5,472 nt of DNA. Source: Caldisericota bacterium. GTDB lineage: Bacteria > Bipolaricaulota > Bipolaricaulia > Bipolaricaulales > Bipolaricaulaceae. Under the pieces are notes generated by a model. That model made no database searches. It was not told where the DNA came from and worked only from the letters and a program-made list of their open reading frames with translations. Below are positions 5,458-5,472 of this stretch, piece after piece. A program made the translations under genes and the position numbers. Numbering within the stretch: position 1 is the first letter of the stretch; each line of letters starts with the position of its first letter. The stretch spans positions 1 through 5,472 of the forward strand of contig JAADIW010000100.1 of NCBI GenBank assembly GCA_013151115.1, in the 5' to 3' direction.

Positions 5458-5472
5458 CGCTAATATTCCCCG

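Overview
The window is GC-rich, gene-dense bacterial DNA. It carries a tRNA-dependent amidotransferase gene (gatA), a tRNA without an encoded CCA end, sigma70-like promoters, a Crp/Fnr-type regulator, a two-component pair and a BMP/PnrA-type solute-binding protein. The binding protein has a signal-peptidase-I type signal and no lipobox cysteine, which fits a cell with a periplasm (diderm) better than a Gram-positive. I cannot fix the phylum. A deep-branching or uncultured thermophile-like lineage, for example Bipolaricaulota/Acetothermia, is only a guess from the overall flavour of the proteins.

Layout. On the minus strand at the left, a tRNA-Leu(CAG) gene (784-699) is followed after only 5 nt by the 5' part of gatA (693-1, cut by the window edge). 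A sigma70-like promoter for this unit sits at 827-798. Back to back with it, a second good promoter (850-878) faces right and drives a Crp/Fnr-family regulator (897-1564). The reading frame of this regulator is broken by one base at a run of seven C. After 80 nt come a membrane-bound PAS-PAS histidine kinase (1645-3471) and an overlapping stand-alone response regulator of the Rcp1/CheY-like type (3461-3901). The three genes read as one signalling operon: the kinase phosphorylates the receiver protein, and the Crp-like protein is the only DNA-binding member.

A 344-nt non-coding stretch follows (3902-4245). It has much more RNA secondary-structure potential than a simple spacer needs. There is a hairpin right after the response regulator, then a series of stems in which each excludes the next (4026-4180), the last being a terminator-like hairpin. 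A sigma70-like promoter (4182-4211) and a strong ribosome binding site then lead to the BMP-family solute-binding protein gene (4246-5409), which ends at a textbook Rho-independent terminator (5426-5457).

The most interesting points are the possible attenuator/riboswitch-like leader before the binding protein, the frameshift at the C7 tract in the Crp-like gene, and the nearly leaderless gatA joined to a tRNA gene. No mobile element, CRISPR array or phage gene was seen.
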